A DNA stretch of 64,000 bases from Myxococcota bacterium (GTDB lineage Bacteria > Myxococcota > UBA727 > JAHDBA01): positions 37,023 through 101,022 of the forward strand of contig JAHDBA010000007.1 of assembly GCA_020630615.1 (NCBI GenBank), in the 5' to 3' direction. Below the pieces are notes generated by a model. That model had not been told where the DNA came from, made no database searches, and worked only from the letters and a program-made list of their open reading frames with translations. Every line of letters begins with the position of its first letter. Within the stretch, counting starts at the first letter, position 1. Position numbers and translations under genes: made by a program. Shown piece by piece: positions 30,101 to 39,144 of this stretch.

Positions 30101-31061
30101 CCGTTTCGATCCCCTTGTATGGAAGTTCTTCGTACTGGTGATTGGGATCAATCTTCTTAAACGAGTGGCGAATACCGTACTCAGATGCACCGCACTCCAT
30201 ATGCTCTGAGAAGTAACAGAGTGCAAGCGGACCGTAACCGGGGTAGTCAATCGTTCCCGACTTGGCAAAAATGCGACTCGTAATATCAAAGTAGTCCTCT
30301 TCAAAGAGTGGTGCATCACGGTTCGGTAAGCCTGTTTCGTTGTCAAACTGCTGAACGAAATAGGGTATCGATTCAATACTTGCGGCCTCAAAATCAAGGT
30401 TGTAATTGGTCACCAAGTTTTGTGACCAGTCAACGCGAATATAATCACGCTCAAACCAATCCCGATCGCTTGTGTTTTCTCCAATAATATTTAAGCGTTC
30501 ACCTGTAGACGGATTGTACTCTGGCACAATATCAAAATGGGATTGAATTCGGAATGCGGCTATCACTTCACCTTCATAGTCATCGTTGTACAGTGCATTG
30601 AGCTCGGCATAGTTCACGTCGTTGTTCGGATCATCATCCGCATTCGCAACCAAAGCAGCGTCAATCTCAGCCGCAGCCTCTGCTCGACGCGCTCGAGAAT
30701 CACCATCTTCCAACAACTCGGTTTCACGTCGAACAAAGAGATAGTTTTCTTGAAGATCAAACGTGACCCGTGACATTCCGGAATGATCTGTTGAGCCTAC
30801 AAATGTGAATCCGTTGGCGGCAGGAACATCAACAACCGTGCGTTGGTAATACCATTCACCTAGAAAATAAGATTTCGGGTAGTAGTTGGGTTGCACGCGA
30901 TCGATTGCGTCGCGCTCCTTTGCACACCCCGCCACAATGCTCGTCATCATCACGAAGGATACGATACTCCATCGCCAAAGCCCATTGCAGACGCTTGACG
31001 TCGATGCATAGAGCTTTGCATCATCTTTTTGTGTTCTGATTTTCTTGTTCTTCTTTTTCAT
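27174..31061 (-). CDS. Large metzincin-type zinc metalloprotease lipoprotein
   Basis: A 1295-residue exported protein. An N-terminal basic region and TM-like stretch end in the lipobox IVAGC, so it is probably lipidated and envelope-exposed. The zinc site is HEVGHSIGLQH (His714, Glu715, His718, His724), the long HExxHxxGxxH form, followed by the Met-turn SSIMDY (Met774). These mark a metzincin. The overall plan, with a large beta-rich N-terminal part and helical C-terminal part, recalls bacterial DUF5117/DUF4953-type zinc-dependent metalloproteases. About 12 Cys residues are spread through the chain. It may degrade extracellular protein or process surface proteins. It is 148 bp downstream of a beta-barrel gene on the same strand. 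Confidence 0.85.
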   Translation of the reverse strand: MKKKNKKIRTQKDDAKLYASTSSVCNGLWRWSIVSFVMMTSIVAGCAKERDAIDRVQPNYYPKSYFLGEWYYQRTVVDVPAANGFTFVGSTDHSGMSRVTFDLQENYLFVRRETELLEDGDSRARRAEAAAEIDAALVANADDDPNNDVNYAELNALYNDDYEGEVIAAFRIQSHFDIVPEYNPSTGERLNIIGENTSDRDWFERDYIRVDWSQNLVTNYNLDFEAASIESIPYFVQQFDNETGLPNRDAPLFEEDYFDITSRIFAKSGTIDYPGYGPLALCYFSEHMECGASEYGIRHSFKKIDPNHQYEELPYKGIETEMFGYFVTDRKVYTDEGIFEQNMKRFLNRHNLWEQSFYTDTGRKIPYANRELKPIVYHVNRDWPVDDVILNQAAELVADQWNDVFVEAVESMGKELETGERAFILCPHNPVREGDPEACGEAGTSPRIGDLRYSFMAMVPDYMTYGLLGLGPSNNDPETGEIVSGMAYVYHHNNLAAHRVLEMIELLNGTRSQESFIDGVDLTQWVEQVRSGEGNKKWVGLDHEHGSHFVHTMTQKRAEIWDGRRKELSEQDLTKIKELGVNAWIESHLDGLERTLGKDLPHADISKISRIQGTPLEHKLIDPELLILSGLSPEMSLSEDVLEEVSPIRKNKMGLMLHGGSLLEELAERRNAYLPSMADDALMGLAREFAGASLTSEEIYDQVRLRIYTAVLAHEVGHSIGLQHNFGASDDAMNYFDQYWAIRDDGNIGPRAIDPITQDEIDQSIYNYGYSSIMDYAGRYTIDGAGIGKYDRAAILYGYAQKVEVFNNDYGLGGVGTLNSWFSTSGDVVNFTIAGPRALHYTDLYETMNADLYNASNRSLVDVADMNRNTRFAQANDGRYRVPYIFCSHTQANISDSCLTRDFGADAGERMKNIMDDLDTWYIARNFPRGRSGVDQYGYVNRWMGRTYSRLKDFMNLYALYADFLPQFYPQSTLDSFFNDPVNGWGQKTLAVQNAFNYLMQTIMMPDVGPYGQFMKPNGLTEYQHNFNGGPTLGVTDARYYSTDWSRGGPGARDCGYYWFECLHHVGFYLDKMMAVVALSDSSTNFVARATPKDIREWEVSFYSLFPEQIKKMNTAIMSQDFSFVGPRLSGGEVLFPDYSGDLTTSSPNVVEPAATFTVQLYWQLLGQIHFADNYDVSFNEESNIFVLGTGDAPELDAQDLITYKDPITKQTFAAFRFGGEGAGEQMIARANQFVSMSSMCDPGGDTLTSDDDCTAPLGGFNAATYDNEVRNWNEIMKNVIEVNTYFGFGNPFSP

Positions 31062-31209
31062 TGTAGCGCTCGCCTTCTTTTGTGTTTACTTCTTTTTAAG
31101 TTCGACTTTCGTATTTTGGGTATCCATTGATGCCCCACTCCCTACAGAATTCCAGCCTGTTATTTGGTTGCGGATGGTAGGATCCTTTCCCTTCCTGTTG
31201 TGGTGTCGC

Positions 31210-32448
31210 TTAAATCTCATTGTCATCCGTTAACTCGTCTTTTGATTTAAAAAGTGAGAAGAAGGAGCTCATCTCACTCGTAAGAGATACATAGACCTGA
31301 GAGTTTCGGTTCAACCACGGCCTTCGATATTGCCCGTCAGGACGAAGTTGCTGATGAAACGAAGAGATACCCACCTGCACCGTTGCAGCAGGGTGCAAGG
31401 GGAAGTAAACGCCCACATCAACAAAGTTTAAGTAGCGAGTATTTGTGTTTTGCTCTTGATAGAAATCATCTTGGCTCACACGTACATCTTCTGACCATGG
31501 ACGCAACCAATTCACAAAAACACCTGCGCTCGCAGTGAGGCCAAACCACCGGTGCGCTGCCCAGGTTGCCGCAAAGCGTGGTGAGAGCTCCCACGCTGCA
31601 TTACGAACACCCGTGTTGGCATAAATCCCACACAAGAATGCGTCACGGCAGCCAGTGTCGAGTGTCGAGTCGTTCTCACCCGTCGTATATGCATGAAACT
31701 GTCGACCTCCGAGAACACTCCCTGAGAGAATTAAGGTCCCACCTTTGCCCAATGGAAATGCGCGGTTCACTCCAACCAGGCCACCTATTCGTGTCCGTAA
31801 AGTTGCTCCCTGAGATGCCAAGCTGCTCGGGATGACTCCGTAAAGAGCTGCATTGAGGTTCAATTTTAATTTCGGAACTTGTGCAAAATTGGTAGCGCGC
31901 AACCATAACGTAATGTCCGACAAAAGCGCCTGGTTTTGGCGTGTCGTAATATCACTGTTTGTCCATTCGTAAGTCAACCATGCAGTCGCACCGATATTGA
32001 AAACATCGCTCAGCCAAAAACGAGGGAGAAAGGTAATCACACTCGTGACGTTCGGGTTGTAGCTTAGATTGAGTGAGCGTGAGAAGGTCCCAAAACCAAC
32101 GCCTTGTTGCAAGTTGATCATCGTCCCGCGGAATCGTGATTGACCACCAAAAGCACCGGTCATTTGCCCTGCGATATTATCCGAACTTTCGCCTTCACCC
32201 TCAGCCCTCTTTGGGTCTGGTCCTTCAGACTCAACCTTCTTCGACACAATCGTCTCGTCTGCTGCACTCTCAGATAACACGTCTGACTCGGAGTCGTTCG
32301 CATGAAGAGGAAAGGCGAGCAAACTCATCAGAATGAGACACGAATACCAACACCGTATGGGTTGTTTGTTCCGTCTATCGATTCGACGCACATTGAAGGG
32401 TTTGGTTTTTAAAGCTCTAAAGTTTTGATCGTTTTCGTCTTTTTGCAT
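31210..32448 (-). CDS. Outer-membrane beta-barrel protein
   Basis: A 412-residue protein with a signal peptide after about 30 charged residues (hydrophobic stretch CLILMSLLAFPLHA). An acidic Ser/Glu linker to about residue 95 is followed by alternating amphipathic strands (GFGTFSRSLNLSYNPNVTS; LGVNRAFPLGKGG-like turns; FGLTASAGVFVNW; YLNFVDVGVYFPLHP). It looks like an envelope barrel of the outer-membrane porin/transporter kind with no specific family recognised. Ends in acidic DELTDDNEI, not in an aromatic residue. Possibly co-transcribed with the metalloprotease gene that follows it. Confidence 0.65.
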   Translation of the reverse strand: MQKDENDQNFRALKTKPFNVRRIDRRNKQPIRCWYSCLILMSLLAFPLHANDSESDVLSESAADETIVSKKVESEGPDPKRAEGEGESSDNIAGQMTGAFGGQSRFRGTMINLQQGVGFGTFSRSLNLSYNPNVTSVITFLPRFWLSDVFNIGATAWLTYEWTNSDITTRQNQALLSDITLWLRATNFAQVPKLKLNLNAALYGVIPSSLASQGATLRTRIGGLVGVNRAFPLGKGGTLILSGSVLGGRQFHAYTTGENDSTLDTGCRDAFLCGIYANTGVRNAAWELSPRFAATWAAHRWFGLTASAGVFVNWLRPWSEDVRVSQDDFYQEQNTNTRYLNFVDVGVYFPLHPAATVQVGISSFHQQLRPDGQYRRPWLNRNSQVYVSLTSEMSSFFSLFKSKDELTDDNEI

Positions 32449-32552
32449 TTAGAGAAGCGTTACAGCTTTTTTTTGATACGCAAGCTGAAACCTTAATGCT
32501 TTCAGTATAATATAGGTCTTATTTCATGCGATGAAAGTTAATGACGCGATGC

Positions 32553-34382
32553 TCACAATTTTTCATCAAGGACCAATTGTGATTTCGAGTCCTCTGACAT
32601 TTGAATCTCGACAAGCTTTGCGTACTCGCCCTCTAAAGCCATGAGCTCCTCGTGCGAACCTTCTTCTACGACTTTACCCGCCGACATCACAATAATTCGG
32701 TCTGCACTTTGAATCGTGTTCAAACGGTGCGCAATCACAAGCGCACTCTGTCCGCTCAGGACCTGTTCGGTAGCCTTTTGTATTTTGCGTTCGCTTTCCA
32801 GGTCGACGGATGCGGTCGCTTCATCAAGAATCAACATATTCGGCTTTGCAATGAATGCACGAGCGAGCGCCAAAAGCTGACGCTCACCTTGCGAGAAGTT
32901 TTTGCCTCCTGCATCGACGACGGCACCTAAGCCCCCATGCCGCTCTACCAACTCATTCAGACCGAGCTCAACCAATGTCAATGAAAGTTCTTCATCGCTC
33001 GCGGAAGCCCGCCCCAAGCGAAGATTACTGCCAATGGTTCCAGCAAAAAGGTAACCATCTTGGGGCACGACCGCGAGCTCTGAACGCCACGACTCAACCG
33101 AAATCTCTTGCAGGGGTTTTCCATCAATTAAAAGCCTACCCGCTTGAATTTCATACTGACGCTGGAGCAACTTCGCGACGGTACTTTTACCGGAGCCAGT
33201 TCTTCCGACGAGAGCAACCCGCTCCCCATGCTTTATTGTAATACTCACGTCTTTCAAGATTGGAGTGTCTTTTTCATAACGAAAGGACACGGACTTAAAC
33301 TCTATCTCGCCCTGAAAATTTGGTGCTGGAGTATCGAACTTCTTTACTAGGAACTTTTCGGACTTTTCGAGGCCTTCCTCATCTTCCATGTCTTCCAACT
33401 CATACACTCGGTCTGCAGATACCAGAGCCCGCTGAATCACAGTGTACTTGTTTGAGAGTTCTCGCAGTGGGTGAAAAAAACGAGATAGCGCATCGATAAA
33501 GGTGACAAGTACACCCACACTAAAACCGCTTGAAAAGTCCATACCCGTCGCGGCCCACATGATGCTTGCCGCGGTTAAAGTTGAGAGTGCATCAACAAAT
33601 GCATAGATCCCCGCGTCGAGGATGATGGCTTTATTGTTTGCGCGCATGTATCCTTCGTTTTCGATCGCAAACTCCGATTCAATGGATTCCCCAAGAGCAA
33701 AAAGCTGAATCACTTCAAGACCCGACAAGAACTCTTGTGTTTCTGTATTAATGTTTGACAGTTTTTCTCGTACACGTTGAAACGCTGCCCTTGCCGCTCG
33801 ACGAAAGAAGACAATCCCGACAAACAAAAAGGGAGCTACAATCAATGCGCGACCAAAAAGACTGAGATTGATGCTCGCAAGTAGAAAGGCTGTTCCCGCC
33901 AAAAAGAGCACATCGCCTACAATTTGAACCGCACCTGAGGTGAAAAGCTCCGACAACGATTCAACATCATTCGTGACACGTGTCATCAAACGACCCAGAG
34001 GCATGCGATCGAAGACACGCATGGGTAAACGTTGAATTTTATCAAACAAGCGCTGTCGCAAGTCACGTATGGCACCCTGACCCATCCGTTGTAACAAATA
34101 AAGTTGTGCCATCTGAGATGTTGCGTGGAGAACAACCAAACCCAAGAAGGCACCAGCCCACATTGAGATTCTACTCGCGTTCAGTGCTTTAATCCCGTCA
34201 TCAATTAGTCGGCCTATCACGACGGGTTGTGCAAGTTGTGCCCCGACCAAGGGTAGATAAAGAATCAATGCGAACACGAATATTTTTCGATAGGGGTAGA
34301 TTTCGCGCAAGAGCCGCTTCAAAAGTTCGGCCTCATTCAAATCGCGTTGAACATCGTTCGGAGTGCTAAGATTACTTTTCAT
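32553..34382 (-). CDS. ABC exporter half-transporter, catalytically competent subunit (MdlB-like)
   Basis: A 609-residue fusion of a six-TM exporter domain (residues 1-330) and a nucleotide-binding domain. Walker A is GRTGSGKST, the signature is FSQGERQLLALARAF (degenerate, Q for G), Walker B is MLILDEATASVD with the catalytic Glu present, and the H-loop is IAHRLNT. Together with the upstream subunit it should make a heterodimeric type IV exporter like MdlAB or TmrAB; the substrate is unknown. The gene overlaps the upstream subunit gene, with ATG 34382 just before that stop and AGGA at 8 nt, so translation is coupled. Confidence 0.9.
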   Translation of the reverse strand: MKSNLSTPNDVQRDLNEAELLKRLLREIYPYRKIFVFALILYLPLVGAQLAQPVVIGRLIDDGIKALNASRISMWAGAFLGLVVLHATSQMAQLYLLQRMGQGAIRDLRQRLFDKIQRLPMRVFDRMPLGRLMTRVTNDVESLSELFTSGAVQIVGDVLFLAGTAFLLASINLSLFGRALIVAPFLFVGIVFFRRAARAAFQRVREKLSNINTETQEFLSGLEVIQLFALGESIESEFAIENEGYMRANNKAIILDAGIYAFVDALSTLTAASIMWAATGMDFSSGFSVGVLVTFIDALSRFFHPLRELSNKYTVIQRALVSADRVYELEDMEDEEGLEKSEKFLVKKFDTPAPNFQGEIEFKSVSFRYEKDTPILKDVSITIKHGERVALVGRTGSGKSTVAKLLQRQYEIQAGRLLIDGKPLQEISVESWRSELAVVPQDGYLFAGTIGSNLRLGRASASDEELSLTLVELGLNELVERHGGLGAVVDAGGKNFSQGERQLLALARAFIAKPNMLILDEATASVDLESERKIQKATEQVLSGQSALVIAHRLNTIQSADRIIVMSAGKVVEEGSHEELMALEGEYAKLVEIQMSEDSKSQLVLDEKL

Positions 34383-36264
34383 CTGCGCGTTCCTCCGCCA
34401 ATCGAGCATAAAGCCCTTTCAAGGCCAAGAGTTCGGAATGCGTGCCGCGTTCCACGATCCGCCCCTCACTTAAAACCAACACTTGATCAGCAGAGCGCAA
34501 TGCCTCCAAGCGATGGGCGATAACAATAAGAGTTTGCGCGCCGGTGAGAAAACCCCCTCGAAGAGCATGTAAAATATTGGCCTCTGTTTCAGCATCGACA
34601 GCGGACAAGGCATCATCAAGAATTAAGATGGGTGACTTTCGCAACAAGGCTCGTGCCAAGGCAATACGTTGCCGTTGACCACCCGAGAGTGTCCAACCGC
34701 GCTCTCCAACTTTGGTGTCTAGCCCTTCCGGGAAGCTTTCGAGATCTTGACGGAGATCCACCATATCCAGCACACGGTTGATTTCAACATCATCAATGTC
34801 ATCCCTCCATAGACTTAAGTTCTCGCGTATGGTTCGTGAGAATAAAAATGCATTCTCGGGTACAACCGCAACTTGGTCGCGCAGCGAGCTCAAATTGAAA
34901 TCCTCGAGCTTACTACCATCAATTTCAATCGCGCCAGAACTTGGGTCGATCAAACGCGACATCAGTTTTGCAAGTGTCGATTTGCCCGAGGCATTGGGCC
35001 CCGCAAGACCAAGAAATTGTCCGGCTTGAAGTTCGAAATTGACCTTTGATAAAACTTCGATTGGCTGCTGGGGCAAACGAGATTCGACACCGTCCGCATC
35101 GACCCTGCTTGACTCTGCATCCTTGTTCTCTGCTTTCTTTGGGTACCCGTACGCAACATTGTTAAAGCGGAGCTGACCTTGAATTTTGCGAACGAGGTCA
35201 CCATCCATCACCGCTGTGCGAAAAGCGAAGATCTCGTTTAAGCGCGCAAGACTGGCGCGACCTCGATGGTATACTGAAATAATGAATCCCCCTGCCATCG
35301 CAGGCCAAGCAAGCTGCATAATGCGTGCATTAAATTCCACGATATCACCAACACTCAAGCGTCCCTCTAAGACTTCGTGGCCACCCACAAAGAGGGCTGA
35401 CGCGATTGCAAGTGCGGCCATAAGCCCCATCAATGGAAAGAGGAGCAAACGAATGGTGGCAAGCTTCATCGCTGCGGAATATGCATCCCCGTTGACCCTA
35501 CGAAAGTCCTTTGACGATTGGAAGCGGCGAACAAATGCTCGTATGAGAACCTGACCTTGAAGATTCTCTTGCAAGACATCATTCAGGTTACCCAAGGCCT
35601 TTTGATTCGCGAGGGTGCGTCGAAACATCAGCTTCGACATGCGTTGCACCACAACAATCACAAGCACAAAAGGCGCAAGCGCAAAAAGCGTAAGCTTTAC
35701 AGAAAGCGAAAACATGACGGGTAACGTTCCGGCAAAGACTAAAAGTGCATTCAACATATTTAAAAGCGCAAAACCCGAAAGCAATCGCACCGATTGTAAG
35801 TCATTGGTAAGTCGACTCATGAGGTCACCAATATTATGACTGGGGCGGTCCTCTGCTCTTAGCGTCAAGAGGTGACGAAAGAGGTCTCGCCTTAAGTCGC
35901 GTTCGATATAACGCCCGACATTAAAGATATAGGCGCGACTCGCAATCCGAAAAAGCGCCGAAAACACTGCAACAAGCGCAATCGCGATTACAACATGCGT
36001 CATGTGACTTGGCTGCCAGCCCAAGAACCCATCGTTGTACCATCCTTTTTCTTCGCGGTGGCTCAACATCTCAACTGCAAGATTTAAAAGGCGTGGGACA
36101 CTTAAAAGTCCAACGTTGCAAAAGAGTAAACACGCAAACCCAAGTACGATATCACGCACATAGGGTTTAAAGAGTCCCTGAATCTGCACAGGATCACGCA
36201 CTGCGCTCAACCTCATTGCAGTGTTGATTGATTTCTCCGCCTTAGCGCGGCCAGATTGGTTCAT
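34372..36264 (-). CDS. ABC exporter half-transporter, degenerate-site subunit (MdlA-like)
   Basis: A 630-residue exporter subunit: TM domain to about residue 345, then the nucleotide-binding domain. Walker A is GPNASGKST, the signature is a canonical LSGGQRQRIALARALL, Walker B is ILILDDALSAVD with Asp in place of the catalytic Glu, and the H-loop is IAHRLEA. The Glu-to-Asp change plus the partner's altered signature is the usual pattern of one degenerate and one active ATP site in heterodimeric exporters. AAGG precedes ATG 36264. It sits 61 bp downstream of hslU. Confidence 0.9.
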   Translation of the reverse strand: MNQSGRAKAEKSINTAMRLSAVRDPVQIQGLFKPYVRDIVLGFACLLFCNVGLLSVPRLLNLAVEMLSHREEKGWYNDGFLGWQPSHMTHVVIAIALVAVFSALFRIASRAYIFNVGRYIERDLRRDLFRHLLTLRAEDRPSHNIGDLMSRLTNDLQSVRLLSGFALLNMLNALLVFAGTLPVMFSLSVKLTLFALAPFVLVIVVVQRMSKLMFRRTLANQKALGNLNDVLQENLQGQVLIRAFVRRFQSSKDFRRVNGDAYSAAMKLATIRLLLFPLMGLMAALAIASALFVGGHEVLEGRLSVGDIVEFNARIMQLAWPAMAGGFIISVYHRGRASLARLNEIFAFRTAVMDGDLVRKIQGQLRFNNVAYGYPKKAENKDAESSRVDADGVESRLPQQPIEVLSKVNFELQAGQFLGLAGPNASGKSTLAKLMSRLIDPSSGAIEIDGSKLEDFNLSSLRDQVAVVPENAFLFSRTIRENLSLWRDDIDDVEINRVLDMVDLRQDLESFPEGLDTKVGERGWTLSGGQRQRIALARALLRKSPILILDDALSAVDAETEANILHALRGGFLTGAQTLIVIAHRLEALRSADQVLVLSEGRIVERGTHSELLALKGLYARLAEERADEK

Positions 36265-36325
36265 GGGATGCCTTCACACGAAAAAGGATAGTTGAGCCGA
36301 AATACTCCCTCCTCTAAAAAGGGAG

Positions 36326-37783
36326 CTACAAAATATATTTTGAAAGATCTTCACGCTCGATAATACTGCCAAGCTGCTCTTCGACATAGGTTTTACCGAT
36401 ATCGACCTGCACACCTTCGCATTCACTGGCATTGAAGGAAATATCATCAAGCATTTTTTCAAAAACAGTGTGCAAGCGTCTTGCACCAATGTTTTCCTGC
36501 GATTCGTTCACCTTCGCTGCATACTTCGCAAGCTGAGCGATGCCATCGACTTCAAAGCTCAGTGTCACGCCCTCGGTTTTCATTAAGGCTGAGTATTGCT
36601 TTACCAAACTTGTTTCCGGTTCCGTCAATATTCGTACAAAGTCCTCTTCAGTCAAAGGGCTAAGTTCCACACGAATGGGAAAGCGCCCTTGAAGTTCCGG
36701 TATCAAATCCGAAGGTTTGCTCAGATGAAATGCACCCGCAGCGATGAAAAGAACGTGGTCAGTTTTCACGCTTCCATGCTTTGTTTGTACAGTCGAGCCT
36801 TCTACAATTGGAAGAATATCACGCTGCACACCTTCCCGGCTCACGTCACCGCCCTGACGCGCAGCAGACGAGGCGATTTTATCAATCTCATCCACAAAGA
36901 TAATGCCGTGGTTTTCCGCTCGCTCCAATGCATCGTGTTGAATCTGATCGTGATTCAAGAGTTTGTCCGCCTCAATCTCACATAAAATCTTAAATGCTTT
37001 TTCAACAGGCATCGATTTTCGCTTTGAACTGTTCCCCATTGCGGACTGCAAAGCATCCTGAATTTGTGAACCGATATCCCCCATGTCTTGGCCAGGCTGC
37101 ATAAACATTTGAATATTGTTTGTCGAAGGTTGCGCGGGAGCATCAAACTCGACCTCCCGCGAATTGAGTTCGCCCGCTCGAAATTCGTGTCTCAACTTCT
37201 CGCGTTCTGCCTGCAACTCTGGGGAGCTCACCTGCTTTTCCGGCTCAGGGGTTGCTCCAGCGTGCTTGCCAAAGGGCACGCCACCCATCATCGCTGCGAA
37301 AGGATTTGTCGGCTGAGAGTTTTGCTCCCCGTCTTTTTGGGTCAAAAGGTCAAGCAAGCGCTCCTCGGCCTTTTCCTCGGCGCGTTCGCGAACCTGATCT
37401 CTTGCTTCTTCGCGCACCATTTTGATCGAACGCTCAACGAGATCCCGTACCATCGACTCAACATCTCGCCCAACATAACCAACTTCTGTAAATTTGGTGG
37501 CTTCGACTTTTACAAAAGGTGCCTGTGCAAGCTTGGCGATGCGTCGCGCAATCTCTGTTTTCCCACAACCCGTTGGCCCCATCAGAATGATGTTCTTTGG
37601 GCTAATCTCATCCTTAAGCGGCCCTTTAACCTGGCGACGGCGCCAACGATTGCGCATCGCGACAGCAACAGCGCGCTTGGCATCGTGCTGCCCGACAATA
37701 TAGCGATCCAACTCCTTAACAATCTCGCGTGGAGTTAGTGTATTTTCAATGTTTGTGGTTTTTTTCGTAGTGACGTTATTCAT
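36326..37783 (-). CDS. hslU: HslU unfoldase subunit of the HslUV protease
   Basis: A 485-residue AAA+ ATPase that unfolds proteins for HslV. TPREIVKELDRYIVGQ and KRAVAVAMRNRWRR open the protein. Walker A is GPTGCGKTE near 71, then the pore motif region EVGYVGRDVES, Walker B IIFVDEIDKIA, and the family C-terminus LSKYIL that inserts into HslV. The intermediate (I) domain, about residues 110-250, is longer and richer in Gln/Glu than usual. AAGG lies 7 nt before ATG 37783. It follows hslV by 36 bp, the normal hslVU operon. Confidence 0.97.
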   Translation of the reverse strand: MNNVTTKKTTNIENTLTPREIVKELDRYIVGQHDAKRAVAVAMRNRWRRRQVKGPLKDEISPKNIILMGPTGCGKTEIARRIAKLAQAPFVKVEATKFTEVGYVGRDVESMVRDLVERSIKMVREEARDQVRERAEEKAEERLLDLLTQKDGEQNSQPTNPFAAMMGGVPFGKHAGATPEPEKQVSSPELQAEREKLRHEFRAGELNSREVEFDAPAQPSTNNIQMFMQPGQDMGDIGSQIQDALQSAMGNSSKRKSMPVEKAFKILCEIEADKLLNHDQIQHDALERAENHGIIFVDEIDKIASSAARQGGDVSREGVQRDILPIVEGSTVQTKHGSVKTDHVLFIAAGAFHLSKPSDLIPELQGRFPIRVELSPLTEEDFVRILTEPETSLVKQYSALMKTEGVTLSFEVDGIAQLAKYAAKVNESQENIGARRLHTVFEKMLDDISFNASECEGVQVDIGKTYVEEQLGSIIEREDLSKYIL

Positions 37784-37819
37784 ACTTCCGCCTTATCGTT
37801 GTTGATGGGCTAGGAACGC

Positions 37820-38371
37820 TTAGAACTTAAGTTCTTCGATGCGAAGATTGTGGTTTGTGTACACACACAAATCCCCCGCAATCTCCATTGATTTTTTTAC
37901 AATCTCTAGCGCATTAAGCTCTGTGGCTTCAACAAGTGCCCGTGCAGCAGACTGAGCATAATTTCCACCCGAACCAATCGCGATGGCATCATGATCGGGC
38001 TCGAGTACATCGCCCGTCCCCGAAATAAGAAGCGTATTGGTGGCATCTGCCACAAGAAGCATGGCTTCGAGCCTTCGAAGCATTTTGTCTGAACGCCAAT
38101 CTTTCGCCATCTCCACAGCCGCACGCACCAGTTGACCATGATAGGCTTTAAGCTTTTGTTCAAACATTTCAAAGAGTAGAAATGCGTCCGCGGTACTGCC
38201 CGCAAAACCGGCAATAACCTTATCGTCATAGAGACGCCTCAGCTTGTTGGCCTGGCCTTTGACTACGGTATTTTGTAGAGAGACCTGGCCATCGCCACCG
38301 AGTACAACATGATTGGGACGTCGAACTGCAAGAATGGTTGTCGCATGGAAGACTGCGTTGGGATTTGTCAT
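37820..38371 (-). CDS. hslV: HslV peptidase subunit of the HslUV protease
   Basis: Threonine peptidase of the proteasome-like HslUV complex. The mature enzyme starts TTILAVRR after a short propeptide, and the body is typical: [62 protein letters not shown]. With ATG 38371 the protein is 183 residues, close to the family norm, but no ribosome site precedes that codon. The frame is open upstream to 38722 with another ATG at 38521, which would add 50 residues (EPPSFGANC... [14 protein letters not shown]) that look coding-like. The start is therefore unresolved; see the findings. Confidence 0.95.
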   Translation of the reverse strand: MTNPNAVFHATTILAVRRPNHVVLGGDGQVSLQNTVVKGQANKLRRLYDDKVIAGFAGSTADAFLLFEMFEQKLKAYHGQLVRAAVEMAKDWRSDKMLRRLEAMLLVADATNTLLISGTGDVLEPDHDAIAIGSGGNYAQSAARALVEATELNALEIVKKSMEIAGDLCVYTNHNLRIEELKF

Positions 38372-38538
38372 AGAGACAACATGTGCACACCAAGCTCCCT
38401 TGTCTAGAGCTTCGTGACAAAGAGCAGCAAAGGCTTTCAGAAAGGGTATGTGTTGGTCAGGGTAACAATTCGCACCAAAGCTTGGCGGCTCCACGCTTGT
38501 CCGCTTGCGTTCGTCGGTCATGGTTCTAAACTTTAACG

Positions 38539-39117
38539 ATGACCGAATTAAAGCTGCGCTGCGCAAGTTCTGAAGAATGGGTGCGTTCCGTCCTTGAAAA
38601 CTTTGATCTCTTTTTGGGTGACCATGCACTTTGTGAACGAAAAGCATCCGCGACAGCCATGATGCTGGTATCCCATTACCCCGACCGCCCGGAGCTCGTC
38701 CACAATATGATTGCGCTGGCACGAGAAGAACTCGAGCACTTTCATCAAGTGTGGCTGCTGATGAATAAACGAGGGCTCGTACTACCGGCAGACTCCAAAG
38801 ATCCCTATATTCAAAAGCTCCTCAAACATGTTCGAAGTGGCCGCGATGGATTTTTCCTCGATCGCCTTCTGGTTTCCGGCATCATCGAGGCTCGTGGTAA
38901 CGAGCGCTTTGAACTCCTTGCACCACGACTTCACGATGAAGAACTTCGGGACTATTACGCGCACCTTGCCGAGCGAGAGAAACACCATGGTCGAATGTTT
39001 ATCAACTTAGCGCTCAAGTATTTCGATGACGAGGTCATCAACGAGCGTTTGAACGCGCTTTTAGACCGTGAGGCGGAAATTTTACCAACGCTAGAGCACA
39101 ATGGGCGACTTCACTAA
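38539..39117 (+). CDS. miaE: MiaE-like tRNA 2-methylthio-N6-isopentenyl-adenosine-37 hydroxylase
   Basis: A 192-residue four-helix di-iron protein. Ligand-type residues are in CERKASATA (Glu), [10 protein letters not shown] (Glu, Glu, His), [11 protein letters not shown] (Glu) and LAEREKHHG (Glu and His), the pattern of MiaE. It would hydroxylate the isopentenyl group at A37 of tRNAs with molecular oxygen. No ribosome site is obvious ahead of the ATG. The gene is divergent from hslV and lies 27 bp before a glycosyltransferase gene. Confidence 0.88.
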   Translation: MTELKLRCASSEEWVRSVLENFDLFLGDHALCERKASATAMMLVSHYPDRPELVHNMIALAREELEHFHQVWLLMNKRGLVLPADSKDPYIQKLLKHVRSGRDGFFLDRLLVSGIIEARGNERFELLAPRLHDEELRDYYAHLAEREKHHGRMFINLALKYFDDEVINERLNALLDREAEILPTLEHNGRLH

Positions 39118-39144
39118 GTCAAACTGAACGATCAGAGATGTAAA

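Noticed and set aside
31045..31233. 62-codon hydrophobic plus-strand frame
   Set aside because: It starts inside the metalloprotease gene (antisense) and is hydrophobic only because the other strand is Lys-rich.
32480..32515. Imperfect inverted repeat CTGAAA/TTTCAG upstream of the 31210-32448 barrel gene
   Set aside because: The stem has a mismatch and no U-tail, and the nearby TATTAT/TATACT elements lack a -35. Not strong enough to list.
37088..37738. 216-codon plus-strand frame
   Set aside because: It is antisense to hslU, whose motifs prove the minus strand is coding. No family features.
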